DNA of 64,000 bases from Tridacna crocea (GCA_943736015.1 OX031070.1:43548173-43612172); one strand, 5' to 3'. Positions 19,901-25,499 are shown, counted from the first letter of the stretch. Notes: a model not told the origin generated them from the sequence alone. Translations and numbers: made by a program.

Positions 19901-21545
19901 AGGCTCCTACAAGCAATGCGTAGAAATGGGTATCTATGGAGTAAAGGGTTAACTGGGGCCATCTTTGAGTCATTTGTTACCTTTTTACCAGGTGGCAAAA
20001 AAAAAAATTTAGACATCACCATATTGAAAGAATATGGCTGATATGTAGAGGATATTTTTTTTTTTTTTTTTTTTTTCAGTGAAAGATCGAAATTTGTTTT
20101 ATCAAGTGGACACCATCGGTAATATTTTCATGAGTGGTGCAGCCATGAGTAAAAATATTACTGATGATGTTCATGAGATGAAATAAATTTGATATTTCAC
20201 CGAAAAAAACAACTACATGTATTCTATTTTCTTTTAACCCTTTCTGGGAGGAGCTTTATCAAAATCCAGTACAGTTTTTTTTTTTTGTTATTACCTGTGA
20301 TGTACTCCTCCTGCATAGCAACGCATTACAATATAACATAAAGAGCAAGAAATGTAAGGTAAATGACATCATATTTGGTTGTCAGGCATGCGCAATTAAC
20401 CTAGGCAACAAGAACATGAAAATCGGTATTTTCACTGGTGGTATCAGTGAAAGATTGAAAAATACAAGTGAAAGATCAAAAAATATTTTCGCTGCTATTT
20501 CTCGATATCCCACTGTAAAACATGAAATAATATTGGATATTTCTATAACTTTTGACCACCTGAGAAAAATGTAGACGGTCTAAATTGGAAACATTTGCAG
20601 AGAACAATCAAAATTTGGTTCAGGTGATGGAGCCAAGTGAAAGCATGGATAGCTACACTGACCACTGCGATATAATTGAAATCGTGTTCAAAACAGTGTT
20701 AAAAATGTACAATCAGTCATAAAGAACTGAAGAATTGTTTTCTTAAGAAGGTTGATTAAATGCAGAAATTTAATTTCTAGGGATGAATTTTTTATAAAAG
20801 ATAAGTAGATTCACAGAATTCACTGTGCAATGTTGGTATAGTTTGACATTTGTGGTAAACAGTGGAAATAGCATTACATTATAACACTGCAAAATCCAAA
20901 ATATTTTTTCTTGAAGTTTCAGTACAAATTTGTTTTTTCCTACTCTAGGAAATTACCAAGATATGGTTCTGTCCTACAGACACCTTTCAAAGATTATCTG
21001 GTTGCTCAAAAAGAAAAACTACACAAGGGAGGCTCTGCCACCAGCCATGTAAGTGCTATTGTTTTATTTAATCCAGTATTGCTTAATTTACTACTCTTAA
21101 CTGTTTACCAAACAGCAAAATTTCAGACTGGTCCAAAATGAAAGCACTTGCAGACAACAGAATAAACGTAACTCAAAAACTGAAATTTGTTTCCAGTAGG
21201 GAGGAAACGTGGTTTGACAAGCCCCTTTGAGCGTATATCGCTGCTTTGCGAAGCTCATGTTTGGTTTATTCTATGGAAAAGTTCTTTTTTCCCACTGAAC
21301 TTTACAAATCTTTTAGCTCAGATCCTTAAAAAAGTTATCTTAAGTACCTTATGGCCAAGAATTTTTCCTTTCATGAAAACTTACTATTGTCTTTTTTCCT
21401 ACAGGAGTCTTCAAATCTTCTAGCCCAGATTTTTGAGAAAGTCGTGTTACTGATGGTGGTATATTTCCTGTTATCTATCATTAACTCCATGGCTCAGAGT
21501 TACCACAAGAGACAGTGTAAGAAAAAGAGATTTCAGAGCAGATGA
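1842..21545 (+). CDS. VMP1: VMP1 (vacuole membrane protein 1) gene, 11 exons
   Basis: Exons: 1842-1949, 9218-9492, 11527-11617, 12526-12636, 13940-14019, 15349-15571, 16565-16645, 18065-18181, 18939-19000, 20949-21048, 21405-21545. They sum to 1389 nt (462 aa plus stop); every junction is GT-AG and phase-compatible. The protein matches vertebrate VMP1 (406 aa) from [14 protein letters not shown] to the C-terminus, including [69 protein letters not shown] and [10 protein letters not shown]. Known role of the family: a multi-spanning ER protein with a VTT/DedA-type fold, a phospholipid scramblase needed for autophagosome formation, ER contact sites and lipoprotein release. Oddity: residues 10-42 form a SAP-like motif followed by a lysine-rich linker, not present in human VMP1. 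The start is the first ATG of exon 1 (a second Met is codon 5). No upstream 5'UTR exon could be fixed. Confidence 0.95.
2326..2350 (+). repeat. S1 SINE head, split by LINE
   Basis: GCCCGGGTAGCTCATTGGTA resembles the tRNA-like 5' end of the other S1 copies. Its continuation is at 5213. Confidence 0.65.
2351..5212 (-). mobile_element. 5'-truncated LINE (CR1/Jockey-group type)
   Basis: A 2.86-kb non-LTR retrotransposon copy antisense in VMP1 intron 1. It has one open reverse-transcriptase frame, about 830 bp of 3' sequence with A/T runs, and a 3' tail of TACAAGA-type repeats at 2351-2372. It is flanked by TGGTA at 2346-2350 and 5213-5217, a likely target duplication. The endonuclease half is absent. 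The target was an S1 SINE: tRNA-like head at 2326-2350, body from 5213. Confidence 0.88.
3180..5222 (-). CDS. LINE ORF2 fragment, reverse transcriptase, 680 codons
   Basis: The frame carries ordered RT motifs: [16 protein letters not shown] near residue 190, [16 protein letters not shown] near 248-262, LMDLSKAFD with the catalytic Asp at 316, [10 protein letters not shown] at 372-381, YADD at 403-406 and KLLGVTID near 476. The C-terminus has RLWNSLP and a WxGxxCxCxxC ending typical of CR1/Daphne-like ORF2s. The first ATG (5222) lies in flanking SINE DNA, so it is not a native start: the element enters mid-ORF, after the missing endonuclease. No internal stop over 680 codons suggests a recent insertion or recent activity of the source. 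Confidence 0.9.
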   Translation of the reverse strand: MLTILTETVNKHAPLKQRKLVKQPAPFMNKALKYEIYKKRMLFNKYKRNKTPKTWENFRRQRNLVTSLRRRSLNKYFIDRCTGGCKSETFWSTVKPFLTNKGNKITKDTILHENESIKTDQKEICNIFNNFFVNVAKNIGESSSQSLENHPSINAINSKKADCPDFKFHPVEFSDVSKEIDKLNPKKATGMDGIPPKIVKISKNTITYYLTSMINLSFQTATFPDNLKIAQVTPLHKKNSTLDKTNYRPVSILSVMSKIFERAINSQLSAYFNLHFNPFLSAFRSGYGCQTTLLRIVEDWKQALDKNYYLAAVLMDLSKAFDCLPHDLLIAKLKHYGLTESSLNLISSYLTNRKQCVKLGHFKSDFETIYKGVPQGSILGPVLFNIFINDIFYFIEKSNLYNYADDNTISYASDDPNEVKSVLENESLVLIKWFTDNQMQANPEKFQAIAMGQKSKKHEFSFSLPGANIKCEEEVKLLGVTIDFQLNFKSHVSIICKKASRQLNVLKRIGKYLCKLGKLNIYHSFIMSNFNFCPLTWHFCGETNTRKIENIQKRALRFIYDDYSSSYETLLLKSKLPTLKVKRLRSMALETFKIIHKQTPSYLHDLIKIKESSYSFRYTNRADVPQVRTTGYGLNSFRSAAPRLWNSLPQHYREVTGLSQFQGLIGAWDGESCRCSCCSN
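5213..5420 (+). repeat. S1 SINE body, right part
   Basis: It starts TGGTAAGCAT, then CGTGACCAGGTGGTTGTGAG (B-box region of S1), TGGAAAGAAACTTGC and GAGAAAGCCAGGAAACACAT. It aligns with S1 copies at 16.7 and 23.5 kb from the point where the 2326-2350 head stops. Confidence 0.8.
5421..5565 (+). repeat. P1/P1b MITE, truncated
   Basis: The left end (CCCAAAAAACCCCTGGTTTTTACAGG) is P1b-like. The core is intact on the left arm; the right side stops near 5565 without the terminal end. Confidence 0.7.
5570..6049. other. Intron 1 sequence, no feature seen
   Basis: AT-rich intronic DNA. It holds an isolated AGATCAAGGTCAGACTGCAC fragment (R6) at 5627-5665 and poly-T at 5818-5828. Confidence 0.4.
6050..6278 (+). 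repeat. P1 MITE, full
   Basis: TTAA at both ends. The core is slightly imperfect on the right arm (TCTTCTTCTCCCAC). Confidence 0.92.
6660..6760. repeat. Purine-rich low-complexity tract
   Basis: GAGA-rich repeats with a run of 12 G; strand-asymmetric polypurine DNA. Confidence 0.8.
6830..7003 (-). repeat. P1 MITE, decayed
   Basis: GATAGGGTAGAAAACAGTGTG, TTCTGGTAACCTGCA and GTGTGGTTCAGAGTTAA remain; the core arms no longer match well. Confidence 0.65.
7148..7350 (+). repeat. P1 MITE, core right arm deleted
   Basis: The left arm runs through the centre (CGCTGGTTACC) and then joins GCAGTGTTTTCTACC directly: the right arm is lost from 3-4 nt past the centre. Confidence 0.88.
7581..7808 (+). 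repeat. P1 MITE, full
   Basis: The left TTAA has mutated to TTGA; the right is TTAA. One base is inserted in the core right arm (CCAGCCATTT). Confidence 0.9.
7811..8135 (+). repeat. S2 tRNA-derived SINE
   Basis: The head GCGCTCAGTCGGTAGTG is A-box-like. The body ends CCAGGAAAGCATGGATAGGT, a DNA shared with the copies at 42.8 and 52.8 kb. The tail is (CAAC)n at 8100-8130. Confidence 0.75.
8246..8340 (+). repeat. 95-bp direct repeat, copy A
   Basis: It starts TTAACCCAGTACTGATATTA and ends CAAAAACCTCCATACATT. It is repeated almost base for base at 8571-8673, on the other side of a P1 copy. Confidence 0.9.
8341..8574 (-). repeat. P1 MITE, full
   Basis: TTAA at both ends, ACCAAACAACAATATTTTAG end left. 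The core is intact except for one T on the right arm. Confidence 0.93.
8571..8673 (+). repeat. 95-bp direct repeat, copy B
   Basis: TTAACCCTGTACCGATATTA to CCTCCATACATT, with few differences from copy A and a short GATC insertion. Confidence 0.9.
8674..8902 (+). repeat. P2 MITE, full
   Basis: TTAA at both ends; core GTGAAATTGCTTGTGACGAG with a one-base arm mismatch. Confidence 0.92.
8971..9166 (+). repeat. P1 MITE, degenerate, next to VMP1 exon 2
   Basis: Core GGAGAAAATACTGATAAATGG is imperfect and the terminal TTAA is lost on both sides. It ends 51 bp before the exon 2 acceptor. Confidence 0.8.
9218..9492 (+). CDS. VMP1: VMP1 exon 2
   Basis: Acceptor TTTATAG|GTAAGC, donor AAA|GTAAGC. It encodes the end of the SAP-like motif, a Lys/Glu-rich linker ([17 protein letters not shown]) and the conserved [14 protein letters not shown] entry to the first hydrophobic segment. 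It ends with two bases of a Lys codon. P1 copies lie 51 bp upstream and 81 bp downstream. Confidence 0.9.
9574..9801 (-). repeat. P1 MITE, full
   Basis: TTAA at both ends. The core arms differ at the outer edge (GTGGG against CCCTC). Confidence 0.93.
9813..10235. repeat. R8 repeat
   Basis: It carries the TTTCACATAATTATAGATCC landmark and AAGCCCCCTTTTGACAGAGC at 10049, with the reverse complement of that end (CTGAAAAGGGGGCTTA) at 10202-10217. The 170 bp between those ends contain a P1-derived scrap (TCCCACAATGTTTTCTGTCC). Confidence 0.6.
10814..11042 (+). repeat. P1 MITE, full
   Basis: TTAA at both ends, perfect core. It shares its right TTAA with the next copy. Confidence 0.95.
11039..11264 (-). 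repeat. P1 MITE, abutting previous copy
   Basis: It begins at the same TTAA that ends the 10814 copy, in the opposite orientation. Right TTAA mutated to TTGA. The core right arm lacks the ACAATG step. Confidence 0.93.
11527..11617 (+). CDS. VMP1: VMP1 exon 3
   Basis: Acceptor TTTCAG, donor CAAGTG|GTGAGC. It encodes LYARKKTV followed by the hydrophobic helix [18 protein letters not shown], matching the first luminal turn of VMP1 (human YYVEGVHQQ). Confidence 0.93.
11684..11832. repeat. P1 derivative, two like ends, no core
   Basis: It starts TTAACTCATTACCAAACGAC and ends GTCTACAATTTTGTTGTTTGGTAAAGAG + TTAA. Both ends are the same (right) type, facing each other, with the palindromic core and the other end missing. 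Confidence 0.85.
12232..12408. repeat. P5 hairpin element
   Basis: The ends are ACCAACCACTCTTAAGA and TCTTAAGAATGGTTGGT. The centre is an almost perfect palindrome of about 29-bp arms containing CTGATTGGCTAAACCA and its complement. Confidence 0.88.
12526..12636 (+). CDS. VMP1: VMP1 exon 4
   Basis: Thirty-seven codons, phase 0 to 0, acceptor TTACAG, donor CTT|GTAAGT. It contains [20 protein letters not shown], one of the most conserved VMP1 segments. Confidence 0.96.
12830..12909 (-). repeat. tRNA-like SINE fragment
   Basis: The reverse strand reads GTTGTGGGTTTGAATCCTGCC, a B-box, preceded by a plausible A-box-to-anticodon stretch. The left part is missing. Confidence 0.5.
12910..13138 (+). 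repeat. P1 MITE, full
   Basis: TTAA at both ends. The core inner loop is GCTGGTAACGAGC, a one-base asymmetry. Confidence 0.93.
13135..13362 (-). repeat. P2 MITE, abutting P1
   Basis: It starts at the TTAA that ends the previous P1. Left arm ATGACAAAAGG against right arm CCTTTTGCCAC. Confidence 0.93.
13746..13806 (-). repeat. tRNA-like SINE head
   Basis: The reverse strand has TTGGTAGAGCATTTGCCG (A-box) and GTCATGGATTCAATCC (B-box), tRNA-sized. The rest of the element is not clear. Confidence 0.6.
13863..13894 (+). repeat. P1 end fragment
   Basis: Only AAAATTTTGTTGTTTGGTAA and a decayed TTAG end remain, 45 bp before VMP1 exon 5. Confidence 0.7.
13940..14019 (+). CDS. VMP1: VMP1 exon 5
   Basis: Acceptor GTCGCAG, donor AATGA|GTATGT. 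It encodes [20 protein letters not shown] then EPPYPN, collinear with human VMP1. A P4 element begins 28 bp after the donor. Confidence 0.95.
14047..14238. repeat. P4 element, full
   Basis: Ends CAGAGCTCTAGAAAGAGGGAG and CTCCCTCTAATCTGGAACTCTG are inverted repeats. The centre ATGAGAACCCATAACAT-type palindrome spans AGAATCGTCTCAT / GAGACAATTCT. Confidence 0.85.
14352..14578 (+). repeat. P3 MITE, full
   Basis: TTAA at both ends. Core GAAATTGCTCATTACGAGCA has one arm mismatch. Confidence 0.92.
14832..15060 (+). repeat. P1 MITE, full
   Basis: TTAA at both ends. An R8-type AAGCCCCCTTTTGCC end starts at the right TTAA. Confidence 0.93.
15109..15331 (-). repeat. P1 MITE, full, near exon 6 acceptor
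   Basis: Core arms read GAGGGAAAAGG and CCTTTTCCCTC: the outer base pair has changed on both arms. It ends 17 bp before VMP1 exon 6. Confidence 0.92.
15349..15571 (+). CDS. VMP1: VMP1 exon 6
   Basis: Acceptor TTTGGTAG|G, donor GATATG|GTATAT (a weak donor). It encodes [40 protein letters not shown] and an acidic stretch ([18 protein letters not shown]). The last codon (ATG) depends on the weak donor. A P1 MITE ends 17 bp before the exon. Confidence 0.93.
15645..16050 (+). repeat. S3 tRNA-like SINE, interrupted
   Basis: Left part to 15735 (GGCTCAGTAGTTATGGTTCT), right part from 15881 (GCCAGAGCCGGTTTGTACTTCAG to the GGCCATTGAGCC region). A half P1 copy sits between. The intact layout is seen at 55.7-56.0 kb. 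Confidence 0.75.
15736..15880 (-). repeat. Half P1 MITE inside S3
   Basis: It runs from TTAA to AATGCTGGTT and stops exactly at the central base of the palindrome. The other half is missing. Confidence 0.9.
16052..16258 (+). repeat. P2 MITE, core right arm deleted
   Basis: TTAA at both ends. GAAATTGCTTGTCAC joins AATGCTTTCTG, losing about 22 bp of the right arm. Confidence 0.9.
16262..16500 (+). repeat. S3 tRNA-like SINE
   Basis: GGCTCAGTGGTTATAATATT (A-box-like), ATGGGTTTGAATGTCGC (B-box-like), then CAAACTTTCATGTTCGTAAG. Confidence 0.7.
16565..16645 (+). CDS. VMP1: VMP1 exon 7
   Basis: Twenty-seven codons, phase 0 to 0, acceptor TTTTCAG, donor TCT|GTAAGT. It encodes [20 protein letters not shown] then GILLCAS, matching the amphipathic and hydrophobic stretch of VMP1. 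Confidence 0.95.
16675..16949 (+). repeat. S1 tRNA-derived SINE
   Basis: The head GGATGGCTCTGTGGTGAGC is A-box-like and GGTTGTGAGTTCAATACC is the B-box. The body includes TTTCGCCTCTCACCTCTGC and GAGAAAGCCAGGAAACACAT; the tail is AACAACCAACCAACC. Confidence 0.88.
16950..17236. repeat. R6 hairpin element, duplicated hairpin
   Basis: It begins CCCTTAGGCTGCTAAGC and ends GCAGGATAAGGATTA. Unlike other R6 copies it holds two hairpins in tandem (around 16990-17060 and 17060-17130). Confidence 0.8.
17237..17470. repeat. R7 hairpin element
   Basis: GAAAAGGGACATTAGGATAT, AAGTGTCGTCTGGGATCAGC and the complementary GGATTAGCCTGCATGGACC. Confidence 0.7.
17471..17625 (-). repeat. P1 MITE, decayed
   Basis: Core reduced to GAAAACATTTTCTCATTATCCCACAATG; ends not recognisable. 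Confidence 0.6.
17656..17786. repeat. Large palindrome
   Basis: AAGGAATGAAGAGATTT / AAATCTCTTTATTCCTT form the outer arms, and CATGGAGGTAT / ATACCTCCATG with CTAATCATAC / GTATGATTAG the inner arms. It does not match the P families. Confidence 0.85.
18065..18181 (+). CDS. VMP1: VMP1 exon 8
   Basis: Thirty-nine codons, acceptor CTTCAG, donor CAG|GTATGT. It encodes [20 protein letters not shown] and [19 protein letters not shown], nearly identical to human VMP1 and the strongest identification in the window. Confidence 0.97.
18285..18513 (-). repeat. P1 MITE, full
   Basis: The left TTAA has decayed to ATAA. Core nearly perfect. Confidence 0.92.
18514..18712. repeat. R8 repeat, partial
   Basis: CTCTGTGACACATTATACCA and ATCACATAATTATCATC landmarks; the rest is diverged. 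Confidence 0.5.
18713..18853 (+). repeat. Half P1 MITE
   Basis: It begins AACCAGCATTTTCTCC, i.e. at the palindrome centre, and runs to the right TTAA. No left half. Confidence 0.9.
18939..19000 (+). CDS. VMP1: VMP1 exon 9
   Basis: Acceptor TTTGCAG, donor ATAGG|GTAAGT. It encodes [20 protein letters not shown], matching human KIFVIITFSKHIVEQMVAFI. A half P1 copy lies 85 bp upstream. Confidence 0.94.
19001..19723. other. VMP1 intron 9 sequence, no feature seen
   Basis: AT-rich. I found no repeat family or exon-like signal in it. Confidence 0.4.
19724..19952 (-). repeat. P2 MITE, full
   Basis: TTAA at both ends. Core arm mismatch GAAAGTGCTCG. Confidence 0.92.
20079..20203. repeat. Palindromic element
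   Basis: Ends GTGAAAGATCGAAATTTG and AAATTTGATATTTCAC, with inner GGTAATATTTTCATGAGTGG / CCATGAGTAAAAATATTACT. A diverged half (GTGAAAGATTGAAAAATAC) is at 20447-20475. Confidence 0.8.
20625..20715 (+). repeat. S2 SINE body fragment
   Basis: GAAAGCATGGATAGCTACAC and GCGATATAATTGAAATC match the S2 3' body. Confidence 0.55.
20949..21048 (+). CDS. VMP1: VMP1 exon 10
   Basis: Acceptor CTCTAG, donor CAT|GTAAGT. It encodes [20 protein letters not shown] and [14 protein letters not shown], matching the loop and helix before the last membrane segment of VMP1. Confidence 0.92.
21096..21215 (-). repeat. P1 MITE, left part only
   Basis: TTAACTGTTTACCAAACAGC through GAAATTTGTTTCCAGTAGGG; then unrelated sequence. 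Confidence 0.75.
21405..21545 (+). CDS. VMP1: VMP1 exon 11 (stop)
   Basis: Acceptor CCTACAG, stop TGA at 21543-21545. It encodes the last helix [20 protein letters not shown] and a basic tail KKKRFQSR; human VMP1 also ends in a basic, polar tail. A P1 element starts 45 bp after the stop, so it is probably inside the 3'UTR. No AATAAA was seen close to the stop. Confidence 0.95.
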   Translation, partial: ESSNLLAQIFEKVVLLMVVYFLLSIINSMAQSYHKRQCKKKRFQSR

Positions 21546-21590
21546 GAGATGGAGGGATTGATGTAGAAAACTTAGTTTACAGCAGTACAT

Positions 21591-21818
21591 TTAACCCATT
21601 ACCACACAATCCCTACTTTTGATGACCCTGAGAAGAAAGCCTTTTGAAAACATTGTGGGAAAAAGAGAAAATGCTTGTAACCAGCATTTTCTCCTTTTCC
21701 TACAATGTTTTCTATCCTACCAAAGACAAATTCTATCAGTTGAGCCCCATTGAAATTGTCATTTGCAAATGGTTTCCATTTGGACAAGTCTGAAATTTTG
21801 TCGTTTGGTAATGAGTTA
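21591..21818 (+). repeat. P1 MITE, full, in likely VMP1 3'UTR
   Basis: TTAA at both ends. Starts 45 bp after the VMP1 stop codon, so transcripts probably carry the hairpin. Confidence 0.92.
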
Positions 21819-21871
21819 AGGGGAGAGAATTTATGTTTGAAGGGTAATATCTCTGCAGATCTTCACGAGCC

Positions 21872-22081
21872 GACCCTTTACCACCCATTCCTCCGTTTTA
21901 ACGACCCTGAGGAAAAAGTCATTTGAAAACATAGTGGGAAAAAGGAGAAAATGCTGGTAACCAGCATTTTTTCCCTATCCCACAATGTTTTCTACCATTT
22001 CATACACAATTCCTATTATCTAAACCTTATTAATTTGTCTGTGAATTTTGACAAGTCTACAATTTCAGGGTTTTGTTAAAA
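21872..22081 (+). repeat. P1 MITE, no intact TTAA
   Basis: CCCTTTACCACCCATTCC start and a good core; both ends diverged. Confidence 0.8.
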
Positions 22082-22094
22082 CTTTTTTGTTGAT

Positions 22095-22225
22095 ACTCAT
22101 TAGGATTGTCTTACTGAGACAGCTCTATTGAGTACCCACAATATAGGTTTAAGTGAAGAATTAAGGTGTCTTAAGATTAAGAAGACATCCCTCTCTTTAT
22201 TGTGACCTCTGTATTAGTCGACCAT
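22095..22225. repeat. P4 element, diverged
   Basis: GATACTCATTAGGATTGTC and TTGAGTACCCACAATATAGG core, plus CATCCCTCTCTTTATTG near the end. Confidence 0.6.
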
Positions 22226-22331
22226 ATTTTTTTTTTTTTCAATTTTTTTTCCAGTAAACTTTATTCATTTGGACCAAATTTCAAATATGCAAACCTTTGT
22301 CTTCATTTTTTCTGTTTTATATGCAGGTGTC

Positions 22332-22550
22332 TTAACCCTTTCCCAAACGGCAAATTTTGGACCAGACCAAATTGTAGATGACAAATTAACAGTTGCTTTA
22401 AAAGATGATTTTTCTATATGATAGTGTAGAAAACATTGTGGGAAAAGGAGAAAATGCTGGTTACCAGCATTTTCTCCATTTCCCACAATGTTTTCAAAAG
22501 GCTTCTATTCCTGACCTGAAAAAACCATGGATTGTTTGGGAAAGGGTTAA
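22332..22550 (+). repeat. P1b MITE, full
   Basis: TTAACCCTTTCCCAAACGGC start and GATTGTTTGGGAAAGGGTTAA end, P1-type core. About 10 bp shorter than the 43116 copy (AAAGCATTTTGC missing). Confidence 0.93.
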
Positions 22551-22610
22551 AGAGTTATATCAGCTTATTGTGACTTTAAACATTTCACATAGTGGTTCCA
22601 CGAAGAACCT

Positions 22611-23015
22611 GTTACCAAACAATTCCAAGATTTAACAACCCACACAGAGATAGCCTTTGAAAGCAATGTTGAAAAAGGAGAAAATGTTGGTAAACAATAT
22701 TTGCTCCTTTTCCCACAATGCTTTCTGCTCTTTCACAAACAAATCCAATATTTTTAGCCACATTTAACCCATTACCACACAATCCTTACTTTTGACGCCC
22801 CTGAGAAATAAGCCTTTAGAAAACATTGTGGGGAAAAGGAGAAAATGCTGGTAACCAGCATTTTCTTCTTTTCCCACAATGTTTTCTACCCTTTACAAAA
22901 CAAATTTCAAATTTTCAGTCACTTTTATTTTGTTGTCTGCAAATGCTTCCCATTTGGAGAAGCCTGAAATATTGTTGTTTGGTTATGAGTTAATTCGTGG
23001 TCTGCAAATGCTTTT
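22611..23015 (+). repeat. P1 MITE, split by a nested P1
   Basis: Left part 22611-22763 ends AGCCACA; the right part resumes TTCGTGGTCTGCAAATGC at 22994. Read across the insert this is one normal P1 right arm with a single TTAA. Confidence 0.85.
22764..22993 (+). repeat. P1 MITE nested in P1
   Basis: TTAA at both ends, full length. Confidence 0.94.
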
Positions 23016-23029
23016 GTTACAGAGGAATA

Positions 23030-23259
23030 TTAACTCTTTATCAAACAACCCTTGCTTTTTACAACTCTGAGATAGAAGCCTTTTGAAACACTGTTGGAAA
23101 TGGTGAAAGTGCTGGTAACCAGCGTTTTCTCCTTTTCCCACAAAAATTTTCTATTCTATCAGGGAAAAAATTGGTTTATTTAGGCCAATATGAAAATATC
23201 ATCTGCAACTGCTTTGAATTTTGAAAAGTCCATAATTTTGCTGTGTGGTAAAGTTTTAA
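23030..23259 (+). repeat. P1 MITE, full but diverged
   Basis: TTAA at both ends; core left arm GTTGGAAATGGTGAAAGTGC is diverged. Confidence 0.88.
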
Positions 23260-23507
23260 AAAAAAGTGTGCCTCACAAATTTGTATGGATTTATGGACAG
23301 AAGGCATTTCTTTACTATTGCTTACCTTGAAATTGGTAATTAAAAGAGTGCCCTATAATTCAGTCTATGTTCAATCCGGGCATTGATACTAATTTGCTAC
23401 TTTTTGTATTTACATGACAAAACAGCAGGATCATACCTATATCAAAATGTATAGCATACCTAAATATTTTCTGGCTGAAGTTAATTTATTTATTTTTTTT
23501 TTTTTCC

Positions 23508-23787
23508 GTATGGATAATAGCCCTCCTTTGTGGCTCAGTGGGGAGCTTGTTGGACTCATGACCTGGTGGTTTGGAGTTCGATACCCGGTTGAGGCAAAGT
23601 TTCTTTCCGGTGTATTTTCGCCTCTCACCTCTGCTGAAGCATGTGAGAAAAGTAGTCGTTGGCTTTGGAAAGAAAGTTGCGTTAGTACTGGTATGAGAAA
23701 AGCCAGGAAACACATGTGCGTCACCAACCGCCATAATATGACCTTCGCTTTAAATCCCAATACGACCAACCAATTGTATGGATAATA
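23508..23787 (+). repeat. S1 SINE with 12-bp target duplication
   Basis: SINE 23520-23775 is flanked by GTATGGATAATA at 23508-23519 and 23776-23787. Head TGGCTCAGTGGGGAGC, B-box GGAGTTCGATACCCGG, tail CCAATACGACCAACCAA. Confidence 0.92.
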
Positions 23788-24081
23788 TTAGACATTATAG
23801 GAAAAGAAATTAGTATCTCATAGGGTAATATACGGTCATAAATAATACAATTATGTAATCTGCCTGTAGACTACTTTTAGCTTGCAGTCAGATTTATGAC
23901 TGGATCATAATACTAGTATTCATTTGCCGGCACTACTTTCAGCCTGTTTGCAGATTTGATTGGTCAGAATGTTTAGTCAAAATATTCATTTGCCAAGACT
24001 TAGAAAAAGGTTCAGAGAATATCAGACATTATGAAGGAAAAATCCTTTTATGAATGGATCAAATACTGTCAAAAGCATGAT

Positions 24082-24157
24082 TATGTAACCTGATTTTAGA
24101 CTTCTTCAGCCTGTTTCCCTTATGTAACCTGATTTTAGACTTCTTCAGCCTGTTTCC
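24082..24157 (+). repeat. 39-bp tandem duplication
   Basis: TATGTAACCTGATTTTAGAC...CAGCCTGTTTCC occurs twice in a row, identical. Confidence 0.95.
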
Positions 24158-24272
24158 AAGTTTAAAATGTTAGAATAATAAGTCTTGATATTCATTTATC
24201 AAACATAGAAAAAAGAGAAAAAGAAAATGATATCAAACATTTTGAAAAAAAAAAAAAATCCATATATCGTCA

Positions 24273-24339
24273 GTTTACTTCAAAAACCTTGTAACTACAG
24301 CTTGAAACAAGTTGTAGTTACGAGGTTTTTGAAGTAAAC
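24273..24339. repeat. Palindrome, about 29-bp arms
   Basis: GTTTACTTCAAAAACCT and AGGTTTTTGAAGTAAAC arms around GTAACTACAGCTTG. Confidence 0.92.
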
Positions 24340-24627
24340 CAATGCTGTGAAATTAACAAATACTGTCACAAATATGATTATAGAACATATCAGACATTTT
24401 TGAAAGAAAAATCTGCAACTGATAGGATCAAATACTGTCAAAACTATGTAAAATGCTTGTTGACTGTTTCAGCCTGGTTTCAGTTTTTTGATTGATCAAA
24501 ATTCAAAGTTGCTCTATGCGTTCACCATTTCCAGAAAAAGGCGCACAGAAAAGAAAAATTATATTGGAAGTCAGTAACTGACAAGATCAAAATTTAATAC
24601 TGATCAAAAATTTGATTGGTTACAATA

Positions 24628-24850
24628 TTAACTCTTAACCACACAATCCTTACTTTTAACGACCTCCTGAGAAAGAAGCCTTTTGAAAACATTAAGGGAA
24701 AAGGAGAAAATGCTGGTAACCAGCATTTTCTCCTTTTCCCTTAATGTTTTCTTACCAATCAAAGACAAACACTATTACTTTATACATATTTGTCAGCAAA
24801 CGCTTTCAATTTGGACAAGTCAACATTTTTATCGTTAGGTAAAGAGTTAA
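24628..24850 (+). repeat. P1 MITE inside the tandem array
   Basis: TTAA at both ends. Core edges AAGGGAAAAGG / CCTTTTCCCTT differ from consensus on both arms. Confidence 0.93.
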
Positions 24851-24910
24851 GTCATAATATTCATCTGCCAGTCATGGAAAAATGTTCTGAGCTACATTAC
24901 CAGTTTTTCT

Positions 24911-25125
24911 TTAACTCTTTACTACACGAGAAAAATTTAGACTGGTCCAAATTGAAAGCATTTGCAGACAACAAAATAAAGGTGACTGATTCTGGGATGG
25001 GTAGAAAACACTGTGGGAAAAGGAGAAAATGCTGGTTACCAGCATTTTCTCCTTTTCCCACAGTGTTTTCAAAAGGCTTCTTTCTCAGGAGCATTAAAAG
25101 TAGGGATTGTGTGGTAATGGGTTAA
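24911..25125 (-). repeat. P1 MITE, full
   Basis: TTAA at both ends. About 13 bp of the CTGAAAAATTGAAATTTG segment missing. Confidence 0.93.
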
Positions 25126-25499
25126 ACTGCTTATTTTTAAATTGAAATTGTCCATATTAATGAATATTGTCAAAATTTGTAGGTGTACAATAGAAGAAAT
25201 ATTACATTTTAGTAACTTTGTAGCTGGGGCTTGTATTATGCTTATTACTGTATAGCAAACCTTGTGAGATATTGGATGTGATTTTCCTATGCAGTTTGAA
25301 GTAAATACAAAAAGCCCTTGGAAAGTTTGTGAAATGTAAAATTCCATATTTTGAAAGAGTGTTTTATGAAAGATTATGTATTACTTCACCAAGTGGTAAT
25401 GATAAATTGTGATTGGTATTGTGACTTTAAGAAGGAATCACAATGTTTCAACAACCCTGATGTAGAATGTATTTGAGTACATTGTGAAGCAAATGATGG

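Larger units (their letters stand above)
23788..24910. repeat. Degenerate tandem array, about 250-bp unit
   Basis: Landmarks recur in order: ATTATGTAACCTG, CAGCCTGTTT, TTGATTGGTCAGAAT, ATATTCATTTGCCA, GAGAATATCAGACAT and GATCAAATACTGTCAAAA. About four diverged units, interrupted by P1 at 24628-24850. Confidence 0.7.
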
